This document shows, piece after piece, positions 1 through 9,671 of a stretch of 64,000 bases of DNA (positions are counted from its first letter, which is position 1; each line of letters starts with the position of its first letter). Both the position numbers and the translations under genes were made by a program. Below the pieces are notes generated by a model, which was not told the origin of the DNA, made no database searches, and saw only the letters and a program-made list of their open reading frames with translations. Location of the stretch: contig NC_088916.1 of the NCBI RefSeq assembly GCF_963576675.1, forward strand, positions 56,297,001-56,361,000. The letters run 5' to 3'. Source of the DNA: Euphorbia lathyris (Eukaryota > Streptophyta > Magnoliopsida > Malpighiales > Euphorbiaceae).

Positions 1-467
1 ATCTAGCCGTTTTACCTAGGGACGTTCAACCGATAGAGATTCTGTCATTTATGACATCTTCGGCGCATGGGTTTTGCCATTAATATGCGTCTTTCCAAGG
101 TGCCAGAAGTTACACGTGTAGGTATTTTACGCGAGTGGGTTACTTTTTGATTTTGCTAGAATTCGAAGCATTCGCGATGTTGAGTACCTAGTTTCTGTTA
201 ACATGATTTTTCTTTCTTCAAATAACTCAACATACGTTGATTACTCAGCATGTACTTCTACTCAGCATAAGGTGATTACTCAATATTTGTATCTACTCAG
301 TATAATCACATAACGTATATGTCAACTTAGCATAGGGTGATCATTTCAAACTTTGGTGAATAGAAGTTTCTTATTTGTTAATTTACTCAGCATGGTATTT
401 GCACAAACATTCAACATTTCACTCATCATGGCAATCACTCAACATTCAATTTTTCATGTAGATTTAC
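1..467 (-). other. Sequence downstream of copia pol, no ORF
   Basis: This lies 3' of the pol stop codon of element C1. No coding region is visible. It is AT-rich and repeats ACTCAGCAT or ACTCAGTAT-like words at about 245, 272, 295 and 385. In SIRE-type elements a long 3' region, sometimes with an extra ORF, lies between pol and the 3' LTR, so this is probably the start of that region. No LTR boundary occurs here. Confidence 0.6.
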
Positions 468-3143
468 TTAGAGTGGATTTGACATACCGATGGCTTCCCT
501 TAGTGTATTGAATTGTTCTCGTGCCAAGGGCTTAGTGAAGATATCTGCAAGCTGTTCATTTGTTGGCACATAGGTCAGCTTGATCTCATCTTTTAGTACG
601 TGATCTCTGATGAAGTGATGTCTTATGCTAACATGCTTCATCCTGCTGTGTTGGACTGGATTCTTAGATAAATCAATGGCACTCTTGTTATCACATTTGA
701 TCTTTATCGTCTTTGTTTTGACTCCATAATCTTCAAGCTGTTGCTTTATCCATAGGACTTGTGCAACACAGCTTCCAGCAGCCACGTACTCAGCTTCGGT
801 TGTAGACAGGGCTACGGATGATTGCTTTTTGCTGAACCAAGATACTAGACAGCTTCCGAGGAAATGACATCCTCCCGAAGTACTCTTCCGTTCTAGCTTA
901 TCTCGTCCATAGTCAGCATCCGTATATCCAGTGAGAGTGAAGTCATTTGAGGTTGGATACCATAGACCTGCATCAACTGAGCTTTGCAAGTATCTAAAAA
1001 TTCTTTTCACAGCAGTTAGATGAGATTCCCTGGGGTCAGCTTGATATCTAGCACAATAACATACTGAGTACTGAATATCAGGTCTACTAGCTGTGAGATA
1101 GAGTAAAGAAGCTATCATACCTCGATAGAGTTTACTATCAACTGACTTACTCTTCTCATCCTTGCATAGGACAGTATCAGTACCCATGGGGGTTGATATT
1201 GGTTTGCAATCTACCATGCTGAATTTGTTTAACATTTCCTTAATGTACTTAGACTGACTTATAAAGATGCCATTCTTACCTTGCTTGATTTGAAGTCCAA
1301 GGAAAAAGTTGAGTTCACCCATCATCGACATTTCAAACTCACTTTGCATCTGTTGGCTAAATTCTTTGCACAAAGACTCGTCAGTAGCACCAAATATTAT
1401 ATCATCTACATATATCTGTGCAAGTAGGGTATGTTTACCCTTTTTCTTAATAAACAAGGTTGTGTCAGCTTTTCCCCTGACATAGTTCTTGGTCAGCAAG
1501 AAATTGGTCAACCTCTCATACCAAGCTCTTGGAGCTTGTTTCAGGCCATACAGGGCCTTTTTGAGTTTATAAACGTGGTTTGGAAACTTTGAATCTTCAA
1601 ACCCAGGAGGTTGACTAACATATACCTCTTCGTCTATAAAGCCATTTAGAAACGCACTTTTTACATCCATTTGGTATAGTTTAAAATTCATGAAACTAGC
1701 ATAGGCACACAATATACGTATAGCTTCTAGCCTAGCAACAGGTGCAAATGTTTCTCCATAGTCTATACCTTCTTGCTGACTATAGCCTTGGGCTACAAGT
1801 CGAGCTTTGTTTCTGATCACATTTCCATGCTCATCTAGTTTATTTCTAAAGACCCACTTGGTTCCTATGGGATTTTGATTCCTAGGTCTAGGTACTAGAT
1901 CCCATACCTCATTTCTGGTGAATTGGTCAAGTTCTTCTTGCATGGCATTTATCCAATATTCATCTTGCTCAGCATCAACAAAATTCTTTGGCTCAAGGAT
2001 TGAGACGAAGGCAACATTGCTAAGGTACTTTCTAAGCTGATCTCTGGTCATCAACTTGTTGTTGGCAGCATCAAGAATGGCCTGTTCTGTATGTCCTCTT
2101 GGGATCTTTATTTCCTTGGGCAATGTTGAGTTGTTTGGAAGAGGTGTTTCTACAATCTCTACAGGAATAGATTGGTCAGCAAATGATATTTCACTTTCTT
2201 GCTTACCTTGGGTCAGCTTCTGTATAGATGAACCAGAGGCTTCTGGTTGATCAGCGGAAGCTGAGCTTGGTTCAACTTCTTCAAGCTGAGCTGACTTACC
2301 TGTAGGGTCAGTTTCATCGAACTCAACATGTACAGACTCTTCTACAATTTGAGTTCTTTTGTTAAATACTCTATATGCTTTACTGTTTGTTGAGTACCCT
2401 AAAAAGAACGCTTCGTCAGCTTTAGCATCAAATTTTGCGAGGTTGTCTTTTGTATTGAGTATAAAGCATTTACACCCAAAGGCACGAAAGTATCCAATAT
2501 TGGGCTTTCGTCCTTTCCAAAGCTCATATGGGGTTTTCTTAAGTATAGGTCTAACTAGAGCCCTATTCAGTATGTAACATGCCGTGTGAACAGCTTCACC
2601 CCAAAAGTACTTTGGAAGCTTATTTTCACTCAGCATTGTCCTAGCTATTTCGACAATAGTTCTATTTTTCCTTTCAACAACCCCATTTTGTTGAGGTGTT
2701 CTAGGAGCGGAGAAATTGTGGTCAATACCACTGGTTTCACAGAATTCATCAAACTGTTGGTTTTTGAATTCTCCACCATTGTCGCTTCTAATGTGAGCTA
2801 CTCTTAGGTCTTTGTCATTTTCAAGCTTTTTAATCAGTGTGGTAAACATCTCAAAAGTTTCATCCTTGCTACTCAGCAAGATGATCCAAGTGTACCGAGA
2901 GAAATCATCTACAATAACCAAGGAAAATTTCTTACCTCCCAAGCTGAGTGGCTGGATAGGTCCGAAGAGATCCAAGTGTAGTAATTCCATTGGTCTTTTG
3001 GTTGAGACAATGTTTTTGCTATGAAATGACTTTTTAGTTTGTTTGCCTTGCTGACAAGCTTTACACAGTTGATCTTTTTCAAACTTTAATTTGGGTAATC
3101 CCTCAACTAATTGCTTTCTAGCTAATTTGGCAAGAAGGTCCAT
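468..3143 (-). CDS. Copia pol: integrase, reverse transcriptase, RNase H
   Basis: This 891-residue ORF carries the integrase, reverse transcriptase and RNase H of C1. The integrase core has its acidic triad in HLDLFG (about residue 57), RSDNGGEF (about 119) and VVERKNRT (about 154). The reverse transcriptase has [11 protein letters not shown] and the catalytic YVDD near residue 579. RNase H begins near TGYTDADYG (about 739) and includes STTEAEYVA. The product would copy element RNA into cDNA and integrate it. The frame is open throughout. Upstream it is separated from the GAG-pre-integrase segment by one stop at 3165-3167, where a tryptophan would be expected before HRRLGHVS. So the real translation unit began further upstream and this is the intact C-terminal part of a broken polyprotein. 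Confidence 0.93.
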   Translation of the reverse strand: MDLLAKLARKQLVEGLPKLKFEKDQLCKACQQGKQTKKSFHSKNIVSTKRPMELLHLDLFGPIQPLSLGGKKFSLVIVDDFSRYTWIILLSSKDETFEMFTTLIKKLENDKDLRVAHIRSDNGGEFKNQQFDEFCETSGIDHNFSAPRTPQQNGVVERKNRTIVEIARTMLSENKLPKYFWGEAVHTACYILNRALVRPILKKTPYELWKGRKPNIGYFRAFGCKCFILNTKDNLAKFDAKADEAFFLGYSTNSKAYRVFNKRTQIVEESVHVEFDETDPTGKSAQLEEVEPSSASADQPEASGSSIQKLTQGKQESEISFADQSIPVEIVETPLPNNSTLPKEIKIPRGHTEQAILDAANNKLMTRDQLRKYLSNVAFVSILEPKNFVDAEQDEYWINAMQEELDQFTRNEVWDLVPRPRNQNPIGTKWVFRNKLDEHGNVIRNKARLVAQGYSQQEGIDYGETFAPVARLEAIRILCAYASFMNFKLYQMDVKSAFLNGFIDEEVYVSQPPGFEDSKFPNHVYKLKKALYGLKQAPRAWYERLTNFLLTKNYVRGKADTTLFIKKKGKHTLLAQIYVDDIIFGATDESLCKEFSQQMQSEFEMSMMGELNFFLGLQIKQGKNGIFISQSKYIKEMLNKFSMVDCKPISTPMGTDTVLCKDEKSKSVDSKLYRGMIASLLYLTASRPDIQYSVCYCARYQADPRESHLTAVKRIFRYLQSSVDAGLWYPTSNDFTLTGYTDADYGRDKLERKSTSGGCHFLGSCLVSWFSKKQSSVALSTTEAEYVAAGSCVAQVLWIKQQLEDYGVKTKTIKIKCDNKSAIDLSKNPVQHSRMKHVSIRHHFIRDHVLKDEIKLTYVPTNEQLADIFTKPLAREQFNTLREAIGMSNPL

Positions 3144-3167
3144 GCTGACATGCCCAAGTCTTCTATG

Positions 3168-3593
3168 TCATAGCCAGGAGCTGTCCTCTTTAGACACTAA
3201 GCATATGTTTTTAGAAAACTGTTTTTCTAAGTTCAACATGTATACATTTTCTACACGAGGGGCAGTTAAGATCAATTCATTTGTATTTCCCTCGAGTATT
3301 TGACACTTAGTATCATCAAATACAACCTTTCTTCCGCTCTTGCAAAGCTGAGCTACACTCAGCAGATTGTATTTGAGACCTTTAACTAGGGAGACAGACT
3401 CAATGGTTGGGTTACCTCCGATAGTACCTGAGCCGACTATCTTACCCTTCTTGTTGTCTCCAAAGCTTACGCTTCCACCTCGTTTAAGCTCTAGTGTGAT
3501 GAACTGAGTTTCATCACCTGTCATGTGTCTTGAACATGCGCTGTCTATATACCAAAGCTTTGATTTCTCCACGCATGTCAAGCTGACCTGCAT
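3168..3593 (-). CDS. Copia protease and GAG-pre-integrase segment
   Basis: This 141-codon fragment of the C1 polyprotein contains the aspartic protease signature WYIDSACSRHMTG (about residues 14-26) and ends in the GAG-pre-integrase region that leads to HRRLGHVS. The protease site reads D-S-A rather than the canonical D-S/T-G, so catalysis may be affected, or this may be a family variant. The segment is in frame with pol but closed by TGA at 3165-3167, which looks like a TGG-to-TGA change. On the gag side another in-frame stop lies near 3600. It is a broken internal piece, not a separate gene. Confidence 0.85.
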   Translation of the reverse strand: MQVSLTCVEKSKLWYIDSACSRHMTGDETQFITLELKRGGSVSFGDNKKGKIVGSGTIGGNPTIESVSLVKGLKYNLLSVAQLCKSGRKVVFDDTKCQILEGNTNELILTAPRVENVYMLNLEKQFSKNICLVSKEDSSWL

Positions 3594-3670
3594 TTTAAAC
3601 TATTCGTTTTTAGGTACCCAATTCTTTTTGGGTCCTTTGTTGTTAGTGTAAACAGGTGCAAAGTCATATT

Positions 3671-4969
3671 TTAACTTGTGACGACATACATTTGTAGTAT
3701 GGCCACTTTTACCACAAAAGCCACACGTAGTTGCCCTTTTAGGGTGATATTGAGTGTGGTCAGCATTGTTGTGCTGAGCATGTCAGCATACCTTGGTAGT
3801 ATGACCTTTCTTACCACAGAAGTCACATTGGACAGTCTGTTTGTTATGCCAGCACACAGCTTTTGTGTGTCCTTTCTTCCCACAACAGCTACATTGAGTA
3901 CACTGTTTATGTTAGCAGTACCTGAGTACTCAACATGGGGTTTATTCTTAGTTGAACCTTTTATTTGGTTCTGTAAAGTTGTGACATCCTTTCTAAGTTT
4001 CTTTGACTCAGTTTGAACCTCCGTGACAAACTCATGTATGATTTGCATGTTGGTATGTAAGTCAGAGTTGTCCTGGAGGAGATATCGGAGGTCACTCAGC
4101 TTGACCTCTTCAATCTCGTCACACCGCTTGTTGAGTGCTTTAATCTTTTTGTTACACTTCTTAGTTAGTGTATATAAGTCACTCAGGGCATTTACCATTT
4201 CGTTTCTAAGCAAAAGTAAGGATGTTACCTCATTGTTGTTTTCCTCATGCTCGGAATCTTCAGAGAGGTCAGCTTGCTCCGATTGGGATTGGTCAGCTCC
4301 ATCATCTGCCATGAAACATATGTTGGCTGTTTCATTTTGCTTAGCTTCAGATGATGTTGACACATCACTGTCACTCCATGTGGCTACCATAGCCTTTTTG
4401 CTTCCCTTCTTCTCCTTTTTGAGGTTGGGACAACTTGACTTGATGTGCCCAGTTTGATGACACTCAAAACATGTGACAGACTTCGAGCTGTCCTTCTTGT
4501 ACTTGTCACTTGACTCGTCTTTATACTTGTCATTTCTTCTAAATGACCTTTTGCCGTTTCTATCATTCCTCCTGAACAGCTTCTTCATCTTTCTGGTGAA
4601 CATGGCTATTTCCTCATCATCAGTTGACTCAGCTTCAGTCGAGTCAGCTTTCATGACAAGTGACTTTTGTTTCTTATCTTCTGATTTTTCTTTCTCTTTA
4701 GCTTCAAAGTTTTTCATAGAGATTTCATGGGTCAGCAGGGATCCGATCAGCTCATCATATTTATAGGTAGTCAAGTCTTGAGCTTCTTCTACAGCTGTTT
4801 TCTTTGCTTGCCAGCTCTTAGGCAGACTTCTCAGGATTTTCTTCACCTGTTCCTCTTCAGTGAAGTTCTTTCCAAGCCTTTTTAGCTCGTTTATAATATT
4901 TGTGAACCTTGCGTTCATTTCTGAGATGTCTTCATTCTCATTCATCTCAAACAGCTCGTAGAGTCTCAT
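3671..4969 (-). pseudogene. Copia gag, C-terminal part, with zinc knuckle and frameshift
   Basis: This 432-codon ORF carries the C-terminal half of the copia gag domain, starting at MRLYELFEMNENEDISEMN. A basic stretch follows, then a CCHC zinc knuckle, CFECHQTGHIKSSC (CX2CX4HX4C), that would bind RNA. A long acidic and coiled-coil-like region comes next (SEDSEHEENNNE, then a K/E-rich stretch). The last 85 or so residues look meaningless because the frame has shifted. In the alternative frame the DNA at 3893-3684 encodes three further CCHC knuckles that run into the protease. A one- or two-base indel near 3905 therefore breaks gag from protease. Confidence 0.8.
3684..3893 (-). pseudogene. Three tandem CCHC zinc knuckles in a shifted frame of copia gag
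   Basis: Read on the minus strand in a frame different from the gag ORF, this stretch encodes three CX2CX4HX4C knuckles: CSCCGKKGHTKAVC (3893-3852), CDFCGKKGHTTKVC (3827-3786) and CGFCGKSGHTTNVC (3725-3684). A stop codon follows the second one. The second and third are close copies. They sit between the gag coiled-coil region and the protease, so the intact ancestor probably had four knuckles in all. Confidence 0.75.
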
Positions 4970-5041
4970 ATGTTGATTTACTTTAGACTCCTTAACTTTG
5001 CTTGTGCCTTCATAGGTTACTTCAAGCTTCTTCCAAATCTC

Positions 5042-5392
5042 CTATGCTGACACACAACCTGAAATCTTATTGTATTCTGCAGCATCTAACGCACAGTGAA
5101 GCATGTTTATAGCCGAAGCATTATTTTGTAATTTTCTGAGGTCATCCTCTGTCCACTCAGCCTCACTTTTAACAATTTTCTCATTGTTAACAGTTTTGTA
5201 TGGCACATGTGGACCTTGAACAATTGCAAGCCATGCACTCATGTTTGTGGCTTGAATAAAATTCTTCATCCTATTCTTCCAGAATGTATAATTTGACCCA
5301 AAGAATAGGGAAGGTCTAGTGATTGATAATCCCTCAGGGAGTATCTGTGTTGTTTGGTTTCCTGGAAGGAACCGAGTGCTATTCTCACCCAT
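5042..5392 (-). CDS. Copia gag N-terminal fragment
   Basis: This is the start of the C1 gag protein. ATG at 5392 lies about 50 bases downstream of the primer-binding site on the minus strand. The 116 codons contain the RPSLFFGSNYTFWKNRMKNF motif typical of copia gag N-termini (DUF4219/UBN2-like). The frame ends at TAG (5042-5044). The same frame continues past it with EIWKKLEVTYEGTSKVKE into the ORF that starts at 4969, so one nonsense codon splits gag. The product would be the structural capsid protein. Confidence 0.85.
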   Translation of the reverse strand: MGENSTRFLPGNQTTQILPEGLSITRPSLFFGSNYTFWKNRMKNFIQATNMSAWLAIVQGPHVPYKTVNNEKIVKSEAEWTEDDLRKLQNNASAINMLHCALDAAEYNKISGCVSA

Positions 5393-5440
5393 TTTTAAGG
5401 ATCAGCTCAAGATTGTTAAATCTTTGAGTAGTGAGCTTTG

Positions 5441-5452
5441 GCTCTGATACCA
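5441..5452 (-). other. Primer-binding site, initiator tRNA-Met type (C1)
   Basis: On the minus strand the sequence reads TGGTATCAGAGC, two bases inside the LTR end at 5455. This matches the 3' end of plant initiator tRNA-Met, the usual primer for copia minus-strand synthesis. It fixes the element's orientation and the LTR boundary. Confidence 0.9.
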
Positions 5453-5454
5453 CT

Positions 5455-6846
5455 TGTTGGTCCCTAGTAATTAGTTCCAAGGGGGGGTTAGGAACTAATA
5501 TAACTTTTTCGCGTTCAATTCTGAGATGACAAGAAGTTATTTTAGGAGTTTCTTAACTCAGCTTTTGGTCAACTTGGTGAGATATGTTTTAAGACAGCTT
5601 TAGTCAGATATTGACTAAAGGTATTTTCTTGTAAGTTAGGAATTGACACTCTTGGAGGTCAGCTTCTAACTCAGCACCACTTATTTACTCAAGGTCAGTT
5701 TTGGCAATTTATATGCTGAGTAAATAAAGCAAACAACACATGCAATATAAGAGAGAGTTTAGAGATTACTCAGTATCACTTATCCTGGTTCGGCCTCTCT
5801 GCCTACGTCCAGTCCCCAGAGTCCTCCGGGCTTTTTGAATCCAATACTGAGCTCTTTAACGGTAGAGCACAAACTAATTACAAGGCAGTTGAATATGCAA
5901 GAGTACCTTCCTCTATTCGTCTACTCAACTCCTACTAAGTGCTACAACCCAGCACCTAGATTTCTCTACCACTGAATGCTTACAACCAAGCACTCAGCTT
6001 AACACTCTCAATATTCCTATTGATCACAAACTTGTTCTTTTTCAACTAAAGAACACTTTAGATGATTACAAAACAATCAAACTAGCATTTACACAGAGAA
6101 TGAAAAGTTGGTGTAAGATCTTTTTGTATTTGAGTGCTTTCAAGATTTTCTCTCTTTGTATTTTTCTTTTGATGCTTCGGTGGTTATCCAAGGTTCTTCA
6201 TTGTCCTTTTATAGAAGGAAAACTGTAGATTTGGATCGTTTGAATTGTTGTTACCGTTAACACCAAAACGGCTCTTTTGGGGGACAGATTCTGGTCAGCT
6301 TCAGTCTGTACCGCCATTCTCTTCCTCTGTTTTCTCCAGGCGTCAGGTTTTGTCTTCATGTATCAGACTTGTCTTTTTGTGCCAGTTGTCTTTTACCAAT
6401 AATCCAATGACCCATGTTTCTTGGAATTAGTCTTTTGTGTGTCTTCAAGGTTCCAATTATTGGTGCAGAAGATTGGCAGACTTTGTCCTTTAGTGAACGG
6501 ATCTTCCATGCTGTCCTAACTGTCACTCAGCTTCATTCGTTATCTCCGAATGTTCTACTTCCAAGCTGAGTTCCTTTTTAGTCAGCTTCGTTCTGGCGAC
6601 TTTGAAGGAAGCTCCTGATGCTAAGTTTTACTCCACTCAGCTTCTCATACTTTCATGCTGAGTTCCGTTTAACTCAGCTTTGGCTTATGCTGACTTCTGA
6701 CCTGTCTTACTTTATATATATATATATTTTTGCACTCAATATTGAACAAACACATTAGTACAATTAAATCAAAGCATTTAATTTAATTGCCTCTTAATCA
6801 TGGATGATTTTGTCAAATCAAAATCTTATGGAAAGGTGTTTCAACA
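5455..6846 (-). repeat. 5' LTR of copia element C1
   Basis: This 1392-bp LTR begins TGTTG and ends CAACA on the plus strand, a terminal inverted repeat. One end is fixed by the primer-binding site. The other is fixed by similarity to the LTR of C2 (7948-9265), which begins with the same words in the opposite orientation (TGTTGAAACACCTTTCC). The run of G at about 5480 matches the C-run at about 9222 in the C2 LTR. The words CTCAGC, GCTGAG and GTCAGC are very frequent in the promoter-proximal part. It encodes no protein; ORFs inside it are accidental. Confidence 0.9.
6205..6215 (-). promoter_or_regulatory. TATA box in copia LTR (C1)
   Basis: On the minus strand the sequence reads TCTATAAAAGG, a strong plant TATA box about 640 bases into the LTR from its U3 end. 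The C2 LTR has CTATATAAAGG at the equivalent position, which supports it as the core promoter. Confidence 0.65.
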
Positions 6847-6849
6847 CTT

Positions 6850-7434
6850 CATACTGAGCAAGAGAAAACAAATCACCAGCTTTCCACCTCCTCCCAATGC
6901 TCCATTGAGCAAATTAGCGAGGCCGTCCGTCTGCTGAACTTAAACAGGCAAGAGATGGCAACTGACGAGCTTAAAACCAACGAGATTCTGAAGTATTCTC
7001 GAGTGACTTTCAACCATGTGCGCCAAATCAACGGTCAGTGTGAGTATTATGATTCATCTTTGCTAAAAAAATTTCATCAAGCTTTTGCAATGCTAACCGA
7101 AACCATACATTGGGTTGGCAAGTCTCAAGCCGCTGTTTTGAGTATGCTGAGTGTTGCATCTATCGGTATTGCTCGAGCTATTGTAGATGACGGTGTCCCA
7201 ATCTTTGACGAAATGAATGAAAGCACAAGAAGGCTAAAGGCATTTTCTAAACGCCTAACTCAAGCTGCCATTGAAGAAACCTTCATTGCCAAAACCGATG
7301 CTGGCAAAATGGGGGAGAAAGAACAAGCCCCAAGAACTCAGCAACCTGAAGAAGCTTCAGGAAGTCAGCAAAGACACAAGGGAAAGGGTAAGCTAAAAGA
7401 GCATGAAGCCCAACTCAACTACAAGAAGAAATAG
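6850..7434 (+). CDS. Third ORF of SIRE-like element, 5' end interrupted
   Basis: This is the C-terminal 194 codons of an ORF lying between pol and the 3' LTR of C2. The first ATG is at 6955, but the frame is open back to the C1 insertion junction at 6847, so the true start is lost. The protein is hydrophilic, with a small-residue stretch (QAAVLSMLSVASIGIARAI), a region rich in acidic and basic residues, and a lysine-rich C-terminus. I recognise no domain. SIRE-type copia elements are known to carry an additional env-like or coiled-coil ORF at this position, so it may be that; the sequence alone does not prove it. It is followed directly by polypurine tracts. Confidence 0.6.
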   Translation, partial: HTEQEKTNHQLSTSSQCSIEQISEAVRLLNLNRQEMATDELKTNEILKYSRVTFNHVRQINGQCEYYDSSLLKKFHQAFAMLTETIHWVGKSQAAVLSMLSVASIGIARAIVDDGVPIFDEMNESTRRLKAFSKRLTQAAIEETFIAKTDAGKMGEKEQAPRTQQPEEASGSQQRHKGKGKLKEHEAQLNYKKK

Positions 7435-7848
7435 CTTTAGCTTATTTCTTACTAGATTTCTTTTTGCTAAAACTTGTAGTCCTTTCCTTGTATATCTTTT
7501 TTGTGCTGACCTGAATACAAAACCTTGATGCATCTATCCTTTTAAATTAACCAATCTTATGTGATACTTACTTATGTTTTGTATTGAATAGTAAATCGCA
7601 TCTTCACTAAATCAACCCTGTCTACATTGCTTTATGACTGCATGCTGTGTTGATCGCTTTTACATGCCTTCTTAAACACATTGAACAAAGAAATACTCAG
7701 CGCTCTCTGATATTTAAACCTTCCGCGTAAAACTGAGTTAAATAGAATATGTTCCATGAGCTGACCTATTTTTGAAAACTAACCTTAGACTTACTCGATT
7801 AAACCTTAAAATGTTTAGAGTAAAACTAAGTCAGCCGCTCAACCCTTA
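7435..7848 (+). other. Non-coding 3' region of C2
   Basis: This is AT-rich sequence between the third ORF and the polypurine tracts. I see no ORF, only dispersed CTCAGC/GCTGAC words. Confidence 0.5.
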
Positions 7849-7947
7849 CGGGGGAGTTATTTGATAAAATTAGGTCAACTATCATGGGGGAGCTCAACAC
7901 TGAGTTCTTCAACTGAATATTTTTGCCAACATCAAAATGGGGGAGTT
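7849..7947 (+). other. Three polypurine tracts before the C2 LTR
   Basis: GGGGGAG occurs three times, at about 7850, 7886 and 7939, the last ending next to the LTR at 7948. The proximal copy (AAAATGGGGGAGTT) is the expected primer for plus-strand synthesis. Multiple purine tracts upstream of the 3' LTR are described for SIRE-type elements. Confidence 0.75.
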
Positions 7948-9265
7948 TGTTGAAACACCTTTCCACATGATTTTGATTTGACAAAATTATTTAAGTGATG
8001 ATAAAAATATTCTAACACATTAAATTTAAATGCTTTGATTTATTACACTAATGTGTTTGTTCAATGTTGAGTTTAATTGTTTATAAGACATTGAGATTAA
8101 AAAGCCCAAAGGCCCATAAAGTGGAAGTCAAGCCCAAATCAACACATCAAGACCATTCGGCTCAAGAGTTCAAAATGAAGCCGTATCAAGTAAAACGACG
8201 ACTCAGCAAGAGAAGGATCGAGAAGCCTTCGTGGCAAAAGCTTCAAGTGGAAGCTACTGAGTTGGACGACAATGCAGTCTGGACAGCGGCAGACAATGTT
8301 CAACTTCCAGACAAAGTATTTCTACTTTGGGAAAAGTTTAGAAGGCGCAGGAAGCTGTCTCGTGGACTTTTCCTTAAATGTCGAAACATTCTGCCGAAGA
8401 CTGACGAAGACAGAAGATGCGTGAATCCTATTGGCCAACGACGCTGAGCACGCCCAGAGTGATAACAACAGGAAGCCGTTTCCCTCCAACGGTTATTTCG
8501 AAATGACCAGGTGCCTCAAGTGTCACTATATAAAGGCCATCCATTTGCTTCAATCGATGCAGATCTTCAACTAGTCGAAACGCTGACCAAATTCATACTT
8601 GAAGTTTCTGTGAGAAAAGCAAAGCAAATACCTTACACCAATTTCCATATCTTTGTGTAAAAGTCTAGAGTGATTTCCAATCATCTAAAGTGTCTTAGCA
8701 ATCGTTGTTTAGGACTAACACTTTATCATTTCTAGAAGAATAGAAAGGAGAGGCTGAGTACTCGGTTATAGTACTCAGCGTAGATATAGGAGTGAGTAGA
8801 GGTATAGAGGAAGGTACTCTTGTTATACTCAGCTTCTATCTGTAAAAGGTTTCGTGCTCTACTTTTAAAGAGCTCAGTAGAGAATTCAAAAAGCTCGGAA
8901 TGAGTTCTGGGGACTAGACATAGGCGGAGAGGCCGAACCAGGATAAGTCTGCTGAGTAACATCTTTCTAACCCTTAAACTCCTTTAATATATATTGCTTG
9001 CTATAAAATTGACTAAGTAAGGAACTCACGCTGAGTTAAGTCTACTAAGAAGCTGAGTTCAGGAATAGACTCTAAGTGCTATTTCCTGACTCAAGTAAAG
9101 AAGCAGACTTAGTCACAAGTTGACTAAGCTTGTGTCTTGAATCTACTTAGTGACGCTGTGTAAACCTTTTCATAAGAAAAGAAGTCAGCCTCAACGGACA
9201 AATTTTTAAATAGTTCCTATCCCCCCCCCCTTGGAACTAACTTGTCACGTTATAAGGGACCTACA
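7948..9265 (+). repeat. 3' LTR of copia element C2
   Basis: This 1318-bp LTR begins TGTTGAAACACC after a polypurine tract and ends ACCTACA. It is homologous to the reverse complement of 5455-6846 but clearly diverged, so the two are separate insertions of one family. It includes a TATA box, many CTCAGC/GCTGAG words and a C10 run near 9222. The final TGTAGG on the minus strand supplies the stop codon that ends the adjacent LINE-A frame. Confidence 0.88.
8527..8535 (+). promoter_or_regulatory. TATA box in copia LTR (C2)
   Basis: TATATAAAG lies about 580 bases into the LTR. It corresponds to the TATA box at 6205-6215 in the sister LTR. Confidence 0.6.
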
Positions 9266-9656
9266 CAGGTATCAGGATCCGCCAAAGCCCCACAGCCTCA
9301 CTGCAGTCCCTCAAAACGTGCAATAATGACTCCGACAAACCACACGCTAAGCACACATCATACTCGCTCAGATGTCTCGCCATCCGAGCCGTATTAACCA
9401 AAACAGCTTCATACATTAGTAACCAAATAAAGTATTTCAATCTCTCCAGGATTTGCAAATTCCAAATCATTTTACAATTCTTAGTATGCATAAAATCCCT
9501 CCCCTGGACTTGGGTTAAACTAAACGCAGATTTGATGCTAAACATACCTGAACTAGTGAGCCGCCACCTCCAGGAATCTTGCTGCTCGTCGCCAGGAAAA
9601 ACGACCATTGATGCCAGATGAAGCAAAGTAGAGCTCGGAATTAGACCATGAAGCAT
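9266..9656 (-). pseudogene. LINE-A ORF2 C-terminal zinc-binding (zf-RVT) segment
   Basis: This segment continues ORF2 in the same frame as the reverse transcriptase ORF after one TGA at 9672-9674. It contains WRWRLTSSGMFSIKSAF and a zinc-binding arrangement, CLACGLSESLLHVLRDC, typical of the zf-RVT domain that follows plant LINE reverse transcriptases. Coding sequence runs exactly to the C2 LTR; the terminal TAG is half LTR-derived. The RNase H that usually follows is absent. Confidence 0.85.
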
Positions 9657-9671
9657 CTCCCAATCCCAGCC

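Larger units (their letters stand above)
1..6846 (-). mobile_element. C1: Ty1/copia retrotransposon, SIRE-like, 3' end beyond window
   Basis: This is a minus-strand copia element. Read on the minus strand, the order is 5' LTR (6846-5455), primer-binding site, gag, protease, integrase, reverse transcriptase, RNase H and downstream sequence running off the window edge. Integrase precedes reverse transcriptase, which defines copia. The gag style, the TGGTATCAGAGC primer site and the 1.4-kb LTR suggest the SIRE/Maximus lineage; that is inference. The reading frame is broken by stops near 5042, 3600 and 3165 and by a frameshift near 3905. The right LTR end abuts 6847 inside an ORF of the sister element C2. 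The TSD would begin with CTTCA (6847-6851), but its partner is outside the window. Confidence 0.9.
6847..9265 (+). mobile_element. C2: 3' part of a second copia element, plus strand
   Basis: This is a partial sister copy of C1 in the opposite orientation. It holds the end of a third ORF, a run of polypurine tracts and a complete 3' LTR (7948-9265). The 5' part is missing because C1 inserted at 6847; the rest would lie left of the window. On the right the LTR ends ACCTACA at 9265, directly against LINE-A coding sequence, so C2 inserted into LINE-A. The TSD would be CAGGT (9266-9270), with its partner not visible. Confidence 0.85.

Noticed and set aside
8732..8962. 76-codon minus-strand ORF in the C2 LTR
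   Set aside because: It is inside an LTR, without conserved motifs, and antisense to the LTR transcript.
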